Positions 1-8,833 of a stretch of DNA of 64,000 nucleotides are shown piece after piece (positions within the stretch are counted from its first letter, which is position 1; the number at the start of each line of letters is the position of its first letter). Both the position numbers and the translations under genes were made by a program. Source of the DNA: JAFAMB01 sp963775805 (lineage in GTDB: Bacteria > Verrucomicrobiota > Verrucomicrobiia > Chthoniobacterales > JAFAMB01); contig CAVZKG010000001.1 in the NCBI GenBank assembly GCA_963775805.1, positions 434,001 through 498,000 of the forward strand, in the 5' to 3' direction. The notes under the pieces are model-generated. The model saw nothing but the letters and a program-made list of their open reading frames with translations, did not search any database and was not told the DNA's origin.

Positions 1-1704
1 AGTTCTATCTACATCTTTCGCCATCCGGCTCGCGTCACCGCAAACGTAAAAATGGGCACCCCGTTCAAGCCAGTTCCAGAGCTCGTTCGCTTGTTCGAGC
101 ATACGGTTCTGAACGTAGATCTTGCGCTCTTGATCTCGCGAGAAAGCGGTATCCAGCCGAGTCAAAACACCATCACGCTGATATCCTTCAAGCTCCTCTC
201 GATAAAAGAAATCGCAGCTCGATCTCTGCGCGCCGAAAAAGAGCCAATTCCCTCCTTTCGCGCCGGTTGCTTTGCGCTCCTCCAAGAACGCTCTGAACGG
301 CGCGATCCCCGTACCGGGACCCACCATTATCATCGGCGTCTCTCCGTTAAGCGGAACGCGGAAATGTTTCGAAACCTGAATAAAAACCGGAATCGGTGTC
401 TCATTGCTTGCGCGCTCTGCAAGAAAATTAGAGCAAACACCTTTGCGGATTCTGTTATGACTTTCGTACCGGACTGTGTCGACCGTAATATGCACCTGTC
501 CAGGATGCGCTTTTAGACTCGATGCAATCGAATAAAGTCGGGGTTGCAGCTTTTTAAGCAGCGACACAAAATCATCAGGAGCAAACTTCACTCCGGGCGA
601 TTCGATGAGAAAATCGATAATCTCGCGTCCCCACAAAAACTTGTCCAATTCGGTGCGGACATCGGAGCTTACCAGGTCTTTCAGATATTGATCGGCCGCA
701 TCATGCTCAGCCATCGCATTCAGAAACTCGGTCCGCGGCTCTCGGATGTGGTACTCCCGAAGAAGTGCCAGGCGAATAGGCATCTTAACGCCCCCAGGAC
801 TGTTGACTTCTTCCTCACCATCGAAATTCAGCGCTTTAAGTATCTCGTTAACCAGTTCGGGTGAATTGGTTGGCATGATGCCCAAAGCATCACCTGCTTC
901 GTAGGCGAGTCCTGAACCTTCAAGTGATATTTCAAAGTGGCGTGTGTCCTTTTGTGAATCTTCTCCTGTAAGCTTTCGATTCACGAGCAACCGGGCCGGG
1001 AACGGATTTTTGCGCGTGTAACCAGCAGGCGCTGTTTCTTCTGCCAGAGCCGTTTTGACGGGCGCGTGACCATTGCTGGATCCGTTCGAATTTCTTGCGA
1101 CGCCAACGGAAAGATCCAGGTTCTTCAGCGCTTCAAAGACGCCTGTCTGCCACTTGGTGGCGCCCTCTTCGAAGTCCACGTTACAATCGATTCGATCGAA
1201 AATACGACAGGCTCCGAGCGCCTCCAATCGTGTATCGAGACTTTTGCCGAAACCACAAAAATGCTCGTAGTTTGTGTCCCCAAGGGCGAGCACCGAATAG
1301 TTTAAACTCTGCAGAGCCAGACCATTTGCGCTTGTGAGATCCTCCCAGAATTTGGCCGCGTTATCTGGCGGATCTCCCTCGCCCCAAGTGCTAGTAACGA
1401 TGAGTGCACATTTCTCTTGTGCGAGGCCGGACGGGCTCGCTTTCTCCAACGGCGTTATCGTTGCATCGTATCCCTGTTTTTTAGCCTCTTTTAACAGGCG
1501 CTTGGCAATCGACTCCGCATTGCCGCTCTGTGATCCGAAAAGGACATTCACCTTCGGTTTAGCCGGCAAACCTTGTTGCGGGGTACTGGCACTTACCGTG
1601 GATTGCGAGAACATGCCGGCGAGAAATCCGTTTAGCCATGCCCGCTGGGCCGGCGTGAACGGAGCATTTTCTGGAATGAACGGTAGAGCGGGTTGTTGAC
1701 TCAT
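1..1704 (-). CDS. CysJ-like diflavin reductase (assimilatory sulfite/nitrite reductase flavoprotein), C-terminus cut by window edge
   Basis: Cytosolic NADPH-dependent electron donor for a siroheme reductase. I read 568 codons on the minus strand from ATG 1704 to the window edge without a stop. Order seen: a short N-terminal helix (FTPAQRAWLNGF), a flavodoxin domain (LFGSQSGNAESIAKRL, then STWGEGDPPDNA), the FAD-binding RLYSIASS and GVCSNFLAE motifs, then NADP-binding GPGTGIAPFRAFLEER and YVCGDASRMAKDV. By comparison with CysJ only about 25-30 residues should be missing. It follows the nirA-like gene by 59 bp in the same direction, so it probably supplies electrons to that enzyme, but a role in sulfite reduction cannot be excluded because the family is named for that. 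The family assignment is secure; the physiological partner is inferred from position. Confidence 0.88.
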   Translation of the reverse strand, partial: MSQQPALPFIPENAPFTPAQRAWLNGFLAGMFSQSTVSASTPQQGLPAKPKVNVLFGSQSGNAESIAKRLLKEAKKQGYDATITPLEKASPSGLAQEKCALIVTSTWGEGDPPDNAAKFWEDLTSANGLALQSLNYSVLALGDTNYEHFCGFGKSLDTRLEALGACRIFDRIDCNVDFEEGATKWQTGVFEALKNLDLSVGVARNSNGSSNGHAPVKTALAEETAPAGYTRKNPFPARLLVNRKLTGEDSQKDTRHFEISLEGSGLAYEAGDALGIMPTNSPELVNEILKALNFDGEEEVNSPGGVKMPIRLALLREYHIREPRTEFLNAMAEHDAADQYLKDLVSSDVRTELDKFLWGREIIDFLIESPGVKFAPDDFVSLLKKLQPRLYSIASSLKAHPGQVHITVDTVRYESHNRIRKGVCSNFLAERASNETPIPVFIQVSKHFRVPLNGETPMIMVGPGTGIAPFRAFLEERKATGAKGGNWLFFGAQRSSCDFFYREELEGYQRDGVLTRLDTAFSRDQERKIYVQNRMLEQANELWNWLERGAHFYVCGDASRMAKDVDRT

Positions 1705-1763
1705 GTTTCGATTTGGCGCCGGCAAAGTGCGAGGGTTCGCCTGATCCGGTTCCGTATTTTCAT

Positions 1764-3548
1764 CTAGTCCGAAAAGATCTCCTGGAGTTCCTTTACGGTG
1801 TGGCGGCGAGTGAAATGAACGAAGGTTTCGCCGGGATTTCTGTGTGCGAGATAACTCTTCAACACACGCTCTAGCAACGACGGCACCTCGCTGAAAGGAA
1901 TGCTGCGAAATACATCAAGAGCCACCGCCTGTCCTTCCCCGAAGCCACCACCAAGAACGATGTGGTATCCCTCGACCTTCTCGCCGCTTAGACTGACTTT
2001 TGTCCCAAGCAATCCAATGTCCCCCATGTAATGTTGGGCGCAAGAGTTTGGGCAACTGGTTAAGTGAATGTTAATTGGCTGATCAAGCTGCACTTTCTTT
2101 TCCAAATACCGCGCGAGAAGCACGGCTTGACCTTTGGTATTTGTCGATGCCCACTGGCAACCGGTATTCCCTGTGCATGCGATCAATCCTCCGGAAATGC
2201 TCGTCGCCGAGTGGTGGAACCCCATCTTGACCAGGTTTTTCTTGACCGTTTCGACGTACTGATATGGCACGTTTGCGATGAGAAGATTCTGCCAGACTGT
2301 CAGGCGGATTTCCCCGGAACCGTAATTTTGCGCAACATCCGCGATCCGGCGCATCTGCTTCGGACTCATGCGCCCAACGGTGATCACCGCGCCAATGTAG
2401 TTCAGGCCAGGTTGCGCTTGCCTGTACGCACCGATGTGCCCATGCAGAATCGGCGCCTTCCGCGGTTCGCATTGATCCGGCCGTAAATAGACAAAGGAAA
2501 ATACCAGTTTCTTCTCAACTTCCTCGACGAACTTCGCGATGCCCCACTTGTCGATCAGGTATTTCAACCGGGCACGTTTACGGTTTGTCCGATCGCCATT
2601 TTCTGCAAATACGCGAATGATTGCCGCTGCAACCGCGACGCATTCATCCGGTTTTACAATTATTCCGGCATCTTTCGCAAACTGCTGATGTCCGGTGATT
2701 CCGGCCAATTCCACTCTAAAATAGACACCCGGCTCGACTCCTTGGCCCTGCGCCACGCGGACAGCGACGAATCCGATATCATTTGTGTCTGCAACAGTCG
2801 TGATGGAGCCACCGCCATCAAAGGCGACATTGAACTTCCGAGGAAGATCGTACATGTCACGATTGTTAAGAATGTAGTAATGAAGCCCTTTCGCGAAGGG
2901 ACGCGTATCGATCAGTTCCTCTTTATCGATACCGGCAGTCGGCGTCGCCGTGATATTGCGGACATTGTCAACACCCGAACCGCGAGCTGTCAGGCCGATC
3001 TCCTGCAGCTTCAAGATACATTTCACTATGTTGCGCGGCGCGATTTCACGAATCTGGATGTTCGCGCGCGTGGTAATATCTGCGTAACCCCCGCCCCAAT
3101 GTTCTGCGATGTCAGCAAGACCTCGAAGCTGAAATGAGGTCAATTCGCCCGCCGGTATCCGGCATCGGAGCATGAAAGAGTTCTGGGCCGGCGCAACGTA
3201 AAATAATCCGTGATACCGGAACCGGAAGGTATCGGGCTTGGCGGGAAACTTATCCGTTTTTGCGTGTTCAACCAGTTTGTCCCAGATATCGAGTCCATGC
3301 TCCTCGAATTTCCAACGCTCTTGTTCGCACAGCTCTGAAATCGGAATTCCGTGCACCTTTTCCTCGATCGAAGACTCCGATGCGCCGTTGACGAGCCCGG
3401 GCTCGGGCGCATTGGTAATGCGTCCGTCCGGCAAATGCCCCACAAATGGTAGCCGCCCACTGCAAGCTATCCCTGCAAAGAAGCCTTGCAGATACTCCTT
3501 TTGTTCGCGGCTAAAACCGGGATCAGCCAATACTGTGTCAGCGCTCAT
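1764..3548 (-). CDS. nirA: Siroheme/4Fe-4S nitrite (or sulfite) reductase, NirA type
   Basis: 594 aa, matching the usual length of assimilatory ferredoxin-type nitrite/sulfite reductases that reduce nitrite to ammonium (or sulfite to sulfide) by six electrons in the cytosol. The Nir/Sir half-domains are present (for example RYHGLFYVAPAQ and LTSFQLRGLADIAEHWGGG), and the cluster/siroheme ligands are visible as CTGNTGC (Cys458, Cys464) and CPNSC (Cys499, Cys503). Nitrite is favoured as substrate because the preceding gene, 45 bp upstream, is a NarK-type transporter; sequence alone does not separate nitrite from sulfite. The N-terminus (FSREQKEYLQGFFAGI) resembles the start of the flavoprotein encoded next. 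No nitrate reductase gene is in the window; it may lie beyond the left edge. Confidence 0.88.
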   Translation of the reverse strand: MSADTVLADPGFSREQKEYLQGFFAGIACSGRLPFVGHLPDGRITNAPEPGLVNGASESSIEEKVHGIPISELCEQERWKFEEHGLDIWDKLVEHAKTDKFPAKPDTFRFRYHGLFYVAPAQNSFMLRCRIPAGELTSFQLRGLADIAEHWGGGYADITTRANIQIREIAPRNIVKCILKLQEIGLTARGSGVDNVRNITATPTAGIDKEELIDTRPFAKGLHYYILNNRDMYDLPRKFNVAFDGGGSITTVADTNDIGFVAVRVAQGQGVEPGVYFRVELAGITGHQQFAKDAGIIVKPDECVAVAAAIIRVFAENGDRTNRKRARLKYLIDKWGIAKFVEEVEKKLVFSFVYLRPDQCEPRKAPILHGHIGAYRQAQPGLNYIGAVITVGRMSPKQMRRIADVAQNYGSGEIRLTVWQNLLIANVPYQYVETVKKNLVKMGFHHSATSISGGLIACTGNTGCQWASTNTKGQAVLLARYLEKKVQLDQPINIHLTSCPNSCAQHYMGDIGLLGTKVSLSGEKVEGYHIVLGGGFGEGQAVALDVFRSIPFSEVPSLLERVLKSYLAHRNPGETFVHFTRRHTVKELQEIFSD

Positions 3549-3593
3549 TCGTGTTCGATTTCAGGACGCCATTCAATGTGTTGTTTGTGCGAT

Positions 3594-4799
3594 TCAGATT
3601 CGAGCCCTCGCGAAGGCGCCCCAGGTTGTGCGCCAACGGCTCTTCACCACGCTCAGCCCGGCGACCGCCAAGAGACAGAGCGATGCAAAAATTAAAAACC
3701 CGTATTGATACGAGCCAGTCATTCCTTTCGAAAAGCCGAGAGAACTCGCTAGATAGAATCCCCCGATACCGCCGCCGGCACCTACTAGACCGGTCATGAC
3801 GCCGACCTCCTTTTGGAATCGTTGGGGTAGCAGCTGGAAAACCGCTCCATTTGCCATCCCTAATGCCGCAGAAGCCACCATGAATAGCGCCAAGTTCGCT
3901 GTCAGATTGTGGATGAGCGCTCCGACAATGAGCGCAGCTCCAGCAGCCAGATAGAATCGATACAGCGAACGAATTCCTCCGATCTGGTCTGCGATTGCGC
4001 CACCCACCGGTCGAAGGAAAGCCCCAACAAAAGTGCAGAGTGCCGCAAAATCGCCTCCCTGGATCGGCGAGAGTCCAAACTCGCCCTTAAAATAAAGAAC
4101 GTAGGAACTCGCCAATCCGACAAAACCGCCAAAGCTGATCGTATAATAAAAACAAAACCAGTGGGCGTCCTTGTCCTTTAACAACTTCAGATAGTCTGCA
4201 AGGCTTCGCGCTTTCACATCGCCTGGCGCTTCTTTGGAAAGCGATGCATAAAGAGCTAGAACCAGCAAAGCCGGAATGAGCGCGAGCCCGAAAACATTTC
4301 GCCAGCCGTATGCCTCAGCAAGCCGAGGGGCAACCAGACTGTCCAGCACCACGCCGATATTTCCAGCTCCTGCGAGCCCCATGACAACACCCTGCATATT
4401 CGGCGGATACCAGCGACCGGCTTGTGGTAACGCCACGGCGAAACTTGCGCCGGCGAATCCGAGCACCAAGCCCATCAGCAAAACACCCTGATAGTTCGGT
4501 AGTCCAAAAGTCCACGCGACAACCAAGCCCAAGATCACGACGAGTTGGGCCATAATTCCCGCGTTTTTTGCTCCAACGCGGTCTACGAGCAACCCAAGCA
4601 TTATGCGCAGCACCGCACCGGAAAGAATTGGCACAGCCACCATCAGCCCTTTCTGCTCGGGCGAAAGCTTCAAACTATCCCCAATCTGTGCTCCGAGCGG
4701 ACCAAGAACAGTCCAGACCATGAAGCTAAAATCAAAATAGAGAAATGCGGTGAAGAGAGTCGGCCAATGGCCGGCTGTTTTGAGATCAGAAAGTTTCAT
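3594..4799 (-). CDS. narK: MFS nitrate/nitrite transporter, NarK family
   Basis: 401-aa inner-membrane major facilitator protein with about 12 hydrophobic segments. The nitrate/nitrite porter signatures are recognisable: GFAGASFAVALPQAGRWYP and GVVMGLAGAGNIG in the first half, and RPVGGAIADQIGG in the second, which resembles the MFS loop motif between helices. It is the first gene of a minus-strand operon with the nirA-like reductase and the diflavin reductase, which points to uptake of nitrate or nitrite for assimilation. The ATG start at 4799 is the first in frame after the upstream non-coding stretch. Direction of transport (uptake versus exchange) cannot be read from sequence. Confidence 0.88.
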   Translation of the reverse strand: MKLSDLKTAGHWPTLFTAFLYFDFSFMVWTVLGPLGAQIGDSLKLSPEQKGLMVAVPILSGAVLRIMLGLLVDRVGAKNAGIMAQLVVILGLVVAWTFGLPNYQGVLLMGLVLGFAGASFAVALPQAGRWYPPNMQGVVMGLAGAGNIGVVLDSLVAPRLAEAYGWRNVFGLALIPALLVLALYASLSKEAPGDVKARSLADYLKLLKDKDAHWFCFYYTISFGGFVGLASSYVLYFKGEFGLSPIQGGDFAALCTFVGAFLRPVGGAIADQIGGIRSLYRFYLAAGAALIVGALIHNLTANLALFMVASAALGMANGAVFQLLPQRFQKEVGVMTGLVGAGGGIGGFYLASSLGFSKGMTGSYQYGFLIFASLCLLAVAGLSVVKSRWRTTWGAFARARI

Positions 4800-5153
4800 C
4801 CCAAGCGCCCCGTTCTATTGCCTATACCAAGCTTCCAACTCGCTATTTCAATTCCTCTAAAAAGCTTAACCCGTATTAGCTGGTTAAGTGCCAGATTGGG
4901 AACGGAAACCGATGAACGGCACTATGCGCAGGCCTCAAGAGACAAGATCCAAGCGATGACCTCCCGACTTCATGTGTAACTTGTTGCCGACAAGTCTCTT
5001 CCGTGTGCGGGTAGGCTTTTACCTACAGTATCGCTTCACGATATAGATACCAATCGGCAGGTGGTCTCGATTTGCGACCGAATCCGCGCGTTACCCCCGG
5101 GCTGCTCGATCTGGGACAGTTTTGCCAAAAAAAAGACAATCGCTCGCGGTACG
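4800..5153. other. Non-coding gap before narK
   Basis: About 354 bp between the end of the lipid-transport operon and narK. No convincing open reading frame was found. On the minus strand it should hold the narK promoter (see the -24/-12-like site). A run of eight A (T on the minus strand) near 5127-5134 lies just after the pqiC-like stop codon and could belong to a weak terminator, but the hairpin before it is poor. Confidence 0.5.
4879..4893 (-). promoter_or_regulatory. Possible sigma-54 (-24/-12) promoter for narK
   Basis: The minus strand reads TGGCACTTAACCAGC, giving the GG-N10-GC spacing of a sigma-54 promoter with a perfect TGGCAC half; the -12 half is CAGC instead of TTGC, two mismatches. 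Transcription would start about 65-70 bp upstream of the narK ATG. Nitrogen-assimilation operons are classic sigma-54 targets and a sigma-54 activator is encoded at 32624-34072. A match of this quality can arise by chance. Confidence 0.3.
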
Positions 5154-5747
5154 CTATGGAATCACCGAAGTGATTTGCCGGCTCATCTCCTGGACTTCGT
5201 CCCGGAACAACCGGACCAGCTCGCCATAATCCCCAGGTCGCCAGCCGCTTCGCCGAATCTCCGTAGTATGCCCGCCGATTGATTCCGATCTCCCGGCGGA
5301 AGAGACCCACCAACGCGCGCGCAGTATAACTTGCCCGTCGGCGGTTCCCTCCAATCGCTCGAGACGGATCCAGACGTCATACGCATGATCCGGCGGGAGG
5401 GAGGTAGGTGAAAACCCAAAAGCACGCAGTCGCGAGTATCGGCTGAGATCCTCTGCCACCGCTCTGGACAGCCCCTGGTCAAGCGGTTCAGCCCAAAGAT
5501 TGGACTCCGAATAATTTACCTCAGTTCCCCCTCGAATCGTAACCAGCCCTGGTTTGGCAAGGTAGCCCGGGACTTCGATTCTGCGGACGTACACATTCAA
5601 AGCGCTCGGCGGGCGCGTCGTTGTGAGACCTGAACGGGAACCGGTGAGCACATAATAAACCGACTCTGGCTCGGTGACAGCGCAGCCGGCAAAGGCAAGC
5701 GCAGCTAGTCCGAAAAGAATTTCCCTTGAGTATCGAAGCTGTTTCAA
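5154..5747 (-). CDS. PqiC/ABC-transport auxiliary lipoprotein
   Basis: 197-aa predicted outer-membrane lipoprotein: charged N-terminus, hydrophobic stretch and lipobox ALAFAGC at about residues 16-22. The remainder resembles the ABC_trans_aux/PqiC family (YYVLTG near the start, VYVRRIEVPGYLAKPGLV, and an alternating C-terminal half), whose members accompany MCE proteins and are thought to anchor the transenvelope lipid path at the outer membrane. Its ATG overlaps the mlaD stop codon (ATGA), making it the last gene of a four-gene operon. Function is inherited from the family and context; sequence conservation in this family is low. Confidence 0.75.
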   Translation of the reverse strand: MKQLRYSREILFGLAALAFAGCAVTEPESVYYVLTGSRSGLTTTRPPSALNVYVRRIEVPGYLAKPGLVTIRGGTEVNYSESNLWAEPLDQGLSRAVAEDLSRYSRLRAFGFSPTSLPPDHAYDVWIRLERLEGTADGQVILRARWWVSSAGRSESIGGHTTEIRRSGWRPGDYGELVRLFRDEVQEMSRQITSVIP

Positions 5748-6745
5748 GGCTGATTCGGCTTGTCCGGTTTACGCCCGAAAATGAGCGAGTTGGGATGGCG
5801 GTGAATGAAATCCGATAACTGTTGAATCGCAGTGGCAGCCGCACCGATTTGCGACAATGAACTATCCAGCTGATAGCGCAAGCTGGAATCTGGTTTCAAC
5901 AGTTGCGAGAGCTCTGCCGTGCTCTTTTGCAAATTTGTTAGGGCCGCCTTGGCTTGGTCAAGTGTCGGTTTAAGGTTTGAAATCGTAGGATCAAGACTCT
6001 TCAGAGTGATTGTTAGTTGATCGAAAGACTGATGCACACTCGCCAGCGCCGACTTCACCTGCTCCCCGTTTGCAAGATTCGAAATGGAATTGGTGGCTTT
6101 GTCCAGTGAGTTTCCCAACCGTTCGAGCTGCAAGGCATCAATCCCGTCGTGCACGTTTTTTAGTACATCTTGAACGTTCTTGGCGAGACCTGCAAAATCG
6201 ACGGAGCCGATGTTTCCGATCGCTTTGGTAAGATTCGCCAGAATCTCGTCGATGTCGGAAGGCTGAGGTGGAATCTCCAGCATCCCATCATTGTTGTCAG
6301 GATGCATGACAGCTACAGGAGCATCCTTATAGAAATCGAGCGCCAGAAAGAGCTGGCCGCTGATGAGGCTCTCGAAATCGAGCTTCGCCCGGAATCCATT
6401 CGCGATTGACTTCTCATGGTTCGCGCGGTTTCCCAAATTAATGGAGAGACCATATTTGTTGCGAAGATTGTCCGCGTTGATTTCGTAAATTACTTTCACA
6501 ATCGGGGGTTCGCCCTGCCCCTGGAAGTTCAATTGAACTTTCGTCACTTTGCCGATCGTCACACCTTTGTACTTTACATTGGACCCTATTCCCAGACCAT
6601 TCACCGATTGGTTAAAGTAGGTCACGAAATCCTGTTTCTTCGCAAAGAGATTGGCCGATCCGAAGAACACGATCGCCCCAATCGCAATGGCCACTGCGCC
6701 CAGAACAAATGCGCCAATTAATGTCGGATTTGCTTTTTGACTCAT
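5744..6745 (-). CDS. mlaD: MCE-domain substrate-binding protein, MlaD type
   Basis: 333 aa with one N-terminal transmembrane helix (about residues 8-30, LIGAFVLGAVAIAIGAIVFF) and one MCE domain following it (VNGLGIGSNVKYKGVTIGKV, about residues 48-67). After about residue 150 it becomes helical and Ser/Thr/Gln rich, probably a coiled stalk reaching into the periplasm. MCE proteins form hexameric rings that pass phospholipids between inner and outer membranes together with an MlaE permease and MlaF ATPase, both encoded just upstream. Start overlaps the mlaF stop (ATGA). The C-terminal region is longer than in enterobacterial MlaD (about 180 aa), closer to the longer MCE proteins of other phyla. 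Confidence 0.85.
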   Translation of the reverse strand: MSQKANPTLIGAFVLGAVAIAIGAIVFFGSANLFAKKQDFVTYFNQSVNGLGIGSNVKYKGVTIGKVTKVQLNFQGQGEPPIVKVIYEINADNLRNKYGLSINLGNRANHEKSIANGFRAKLDFESLISGQLFLALDFYKDAPVAVMHPDNNDGMLEIPPQPSDIDEILANLTKAIGNIGSVDFAGLAKNVQDVLKNVHDGIDALQLERLGNSLDKATNSISNLANGEQVKSALASVHQSFDQLTITLKSLDPTISNLKPTLDQAKAALTNLQKSTAELSQLLKPDSSLRYQLDSSLSQIGAAATAIQQLSDFIHRHPNSLIFGRKPDKPNQP

Positions 6746-7638
6746 GTATCTAAGGTTCTTTGATCAGCTGCGCCGGTTACCGGTGTTTGCTTGGTAATTT
6801 CACTGGTCTCCTCCCGTGGAAGACCGATCGGATTTTTGTCTGGAGCGCCGCGCAATAAAAATTCCCGCACCTTAGGGTCGCTCTTTCCCTCTTTGACCAA
6901 TTCTCTTGGATTGCCGTGAGCAATCACTGTTTTCGTTTCCGCATCGAGAAAAATAGAAGTATCCGCGATAGTAAAAATCGATGGTAGCTCGTGCGTGACA
7001 ACGACGATCGTCGTCCCGAGACTGTCGCGTAGACGCAATATCAATTCATCTAAACGGAGCGATGTGATCGGATCAAGTCCCGCAGACGGTTCGTCAAAAA
7101 AGAGCAGCGCTGGGTCGAGCGCCATTGCACGAGCAAGGCCTGCACGTTTCCGCATACCTCCGCTGATCTCAGACGGATAAAATTGCTCGAAGCCCTTTAA
7201 CCCGACAAATGCCAGTTTCAATGAAACGATTTCGGCGATCTCTTCAGGAGAGAGTTTCGTATACTGTTCCAAGGGAAGTGCAACGTTTTCTGCAAGCGTG
7301 AGCGAACTCCAGAGTGCACCGGCCTGGTATAACACGCCGAAAGTTCTCTGCATCTCCTCTTTCTCTTTCTGATCGGCCTTCGAAAAGCTTTGTCCGCGAT
7401 AGATGATCTCTCCCTTTTCGACCTCCTTCAGACCGATAAGATACTTGAGAAGCGTACTTTTTCCGCATCCGCTTCCCCCCATGATGATCATTACTTCAGC
7501 GGGATTAACCGTGAAATTTATATTCCGCATGAGAACATAGGAGCCGTATCCCATCTCGAGCCCCTTCACCTCAATTGCTGGCCGTGGCGGCTGTTCTTTA
7601 ACCGAAAGTTCGCTTGCGGGTGCCTGCAATTCTGACAT
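6742..7638 (-). CDS. mlaF: ABC transporter ATP-binding protein, MlaF type
   Basis: 298 aa from ATG 7638 (MSELQAP). ATPase of the MCE lipid transporter on the cytoplasmic face. Visible motifs: Walker A GGSGCGKST, signature ISGGMRKRAGLARAM, Walker B LLFFDEPSAGLDP, and switch His in VVVTHEL. An in-frame start at 7728 would add 30 residues but would overlap the mlaE coding end by 53 bp and the extra residues do not look like the family, so 7638 is preferred even though no strong ribosome-binding site precedes it. The last ~50 residues (after FLLRGAPDKNPIG) are a Thr/Glu-rich tail of unknown use. Operon order is mlaE-mlaF-mlaD-pqiC-like. Confidence 0.87.
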   Translation of the reverse strand: MSELQAPASELSVKEQPPRPAIEVKGLEMGYGSYVLMRNINFTVNPAEVMIIMGGSGCGKSTLLKYLIGLKEVEKGEIIYRGQSFSKADQKEKEEMQRTFGVLYQAGALWSSLTLAENVALPLEQYTKLSPEEIAEIVSLKLAFVGLKGFEQFYPSEISGGMRKRAGLARAMALDPALLFFDEPSAGLDPITSLRLDELILRLRDSLGTTIVVVTHELPSIFTIADTSIFLDAETKTVIAHGNPRELVKEGKSDPKVREFLLRGAPDKNPIGLPREETSEITKQTPVTGAADQRTLDT

Positions 7639-7675
7639 TGGCAATATTAGGACGTAATTTCCAGAGATCGGATCA

Positions 7676-8833
7676 TCACAGATTAAGGACTTCCTGGATA
7701 ACGTCGATAATTGCGTCTGACGCCACAATCCAGGTAATTCCGAGCACGACCGCCGATGTCGCGCAATTCCCGACAGCAGCGGCGTTATTACCGCACTTCA
7801 TACCTCTTTCACAGCCCGCCATCGCAACGATGACTCCGAATATTGCGCTCTTGACCAAACCTGTTGCGATGTCGACCAGCCCCATTGAACCGACAGTCTG
7901 GTTCCAATACTGAGTCCAAGAGAGACCGAGAAACGTAAGGCCAACAAAAGATCCCCCTATTACACCGACAATGTCCGAGTAAAGCACGAGCAGCGGCATC
8001 ATCAGACAAAGGGCCAACAAACGCGGAGTCACGAGAAAATCCATCGGCGAAATCGCAAGTGTCCGCAGCGCGTCAATCTCTTCGGAGACTTTCATGCTCC
8101 CTATCTGAGCGGCAAATGCCGCCCCGGTCCGCCCAGCCATAATTATGCCGGTCATTATCGCCCCCATTTCCCGAGCCATGGCAACTGCCACCAGGTTGGC
8201 GACATAAATTCCCGCTCCGAACTGCCGAAGTTGAACAGCTCCGACGAAGGCAAAAATCAGGCCAGTCAGAAAACTGATCATTCCGACGATTGGCAACGCT
8301 TGCGCACTGCACTCCTGAGTTGTGAGCCAGAACAAACGCCAGTCGAATGCCGCTTTACCGCGCAGCATCCGCCCCAGACTGAGTACCGCGTCGCCTGTAA
8401 ACTCCAGGGCCATCGTGAAGCCTTGAGCAATCGCGATAGTGTTCGTCCCTACAACGGCAAAGATTGACAAAGACTTTTTTGTCTCGCGTCCCGTCTTCCG
8501 TTCCGGAACCTCTTCGGAGAGTTCGATCAGGCTCTCGACATTTGCAGGCAGCGATTCCCGCGCAAACTTCACCTTATGCAGGGTGCACCATTCTTGAACA
8601 TGGGTAACGACTACGAGAAGACTTGTATCCCACGACTCGACCTGGCTCATGTCGATCCGGAGCGAATCCGCGGGCGATTCCCGATCAAGCTGGGAAAACA
8701 GCGCTCCAGTCTTCCGATGTTGGGTCTCACGAATGTTCCAGTGCCCGGTGAACTTCAATTCGAGCGTCTGTCCATCCCGACTGAGATCGACCCCTGGAAT
8801 ATCCGCTGCAATCGTTGAATCTGTTCTACCCAT
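7676..8833 (-). CDS. mlaE: MlaE-type permease with N-terminal STAS domain
   Basis: 385 aa. Residues ~120-385 are the MlaE permease (REMGAIMTGIIMAGRTGAAF, then the conserved IGSMKVSEEIDAL loop, and about five membrane helices). Residues ~1-110 form a soluble segment that looks like a STAS/anti-anti-sigma-like fold (LELKFTGHWNI, LRIDMSQVESWDTSLLVVV). In E. coli Mla the STAS partner is a separate protein, MlaB; here it is fused to the permease, a known arrangement in several phyla, so no mlaB is needed in the operon. First gene of the minus-strand lipid-transport operon, probably controlled from the 8.83-9.3 kb spacer. Confidence 0.87.
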   Translation of the reverse strand: MGRTDSTIAADIPGVDLSRDGQTLELKFTGHWNIRETQHRKTGALFSQLDRESPADSLRIDMSQVESWDTSLLVVVTHVQEWCTLHKVKFARESLPANVESLIELSEEVPERKTGRETKKSLSIFAVVGTNTIAIAQGFTMALEFTGDAVLSLGRMLRGKAAFDWRLFWLTTQECSAQALPIVGMISFLTGLIFAFVGAVQLRQFGAGIYVANLVAVAMAREMGAIMTGIIMAGRTGAAFAAQIGSMKVSEEIDALRTLAISPMDFLVTPRLLALCLMMPLLVLYSDIVGVIGGSFVGLTFLGLSWTQYWNQTVGSMGLVDIATGLVKSAIFGVIVAMAGCERGMKCGNNAAAVGNCATSAVVLGITWIVASDAIIDVIQEVLNL

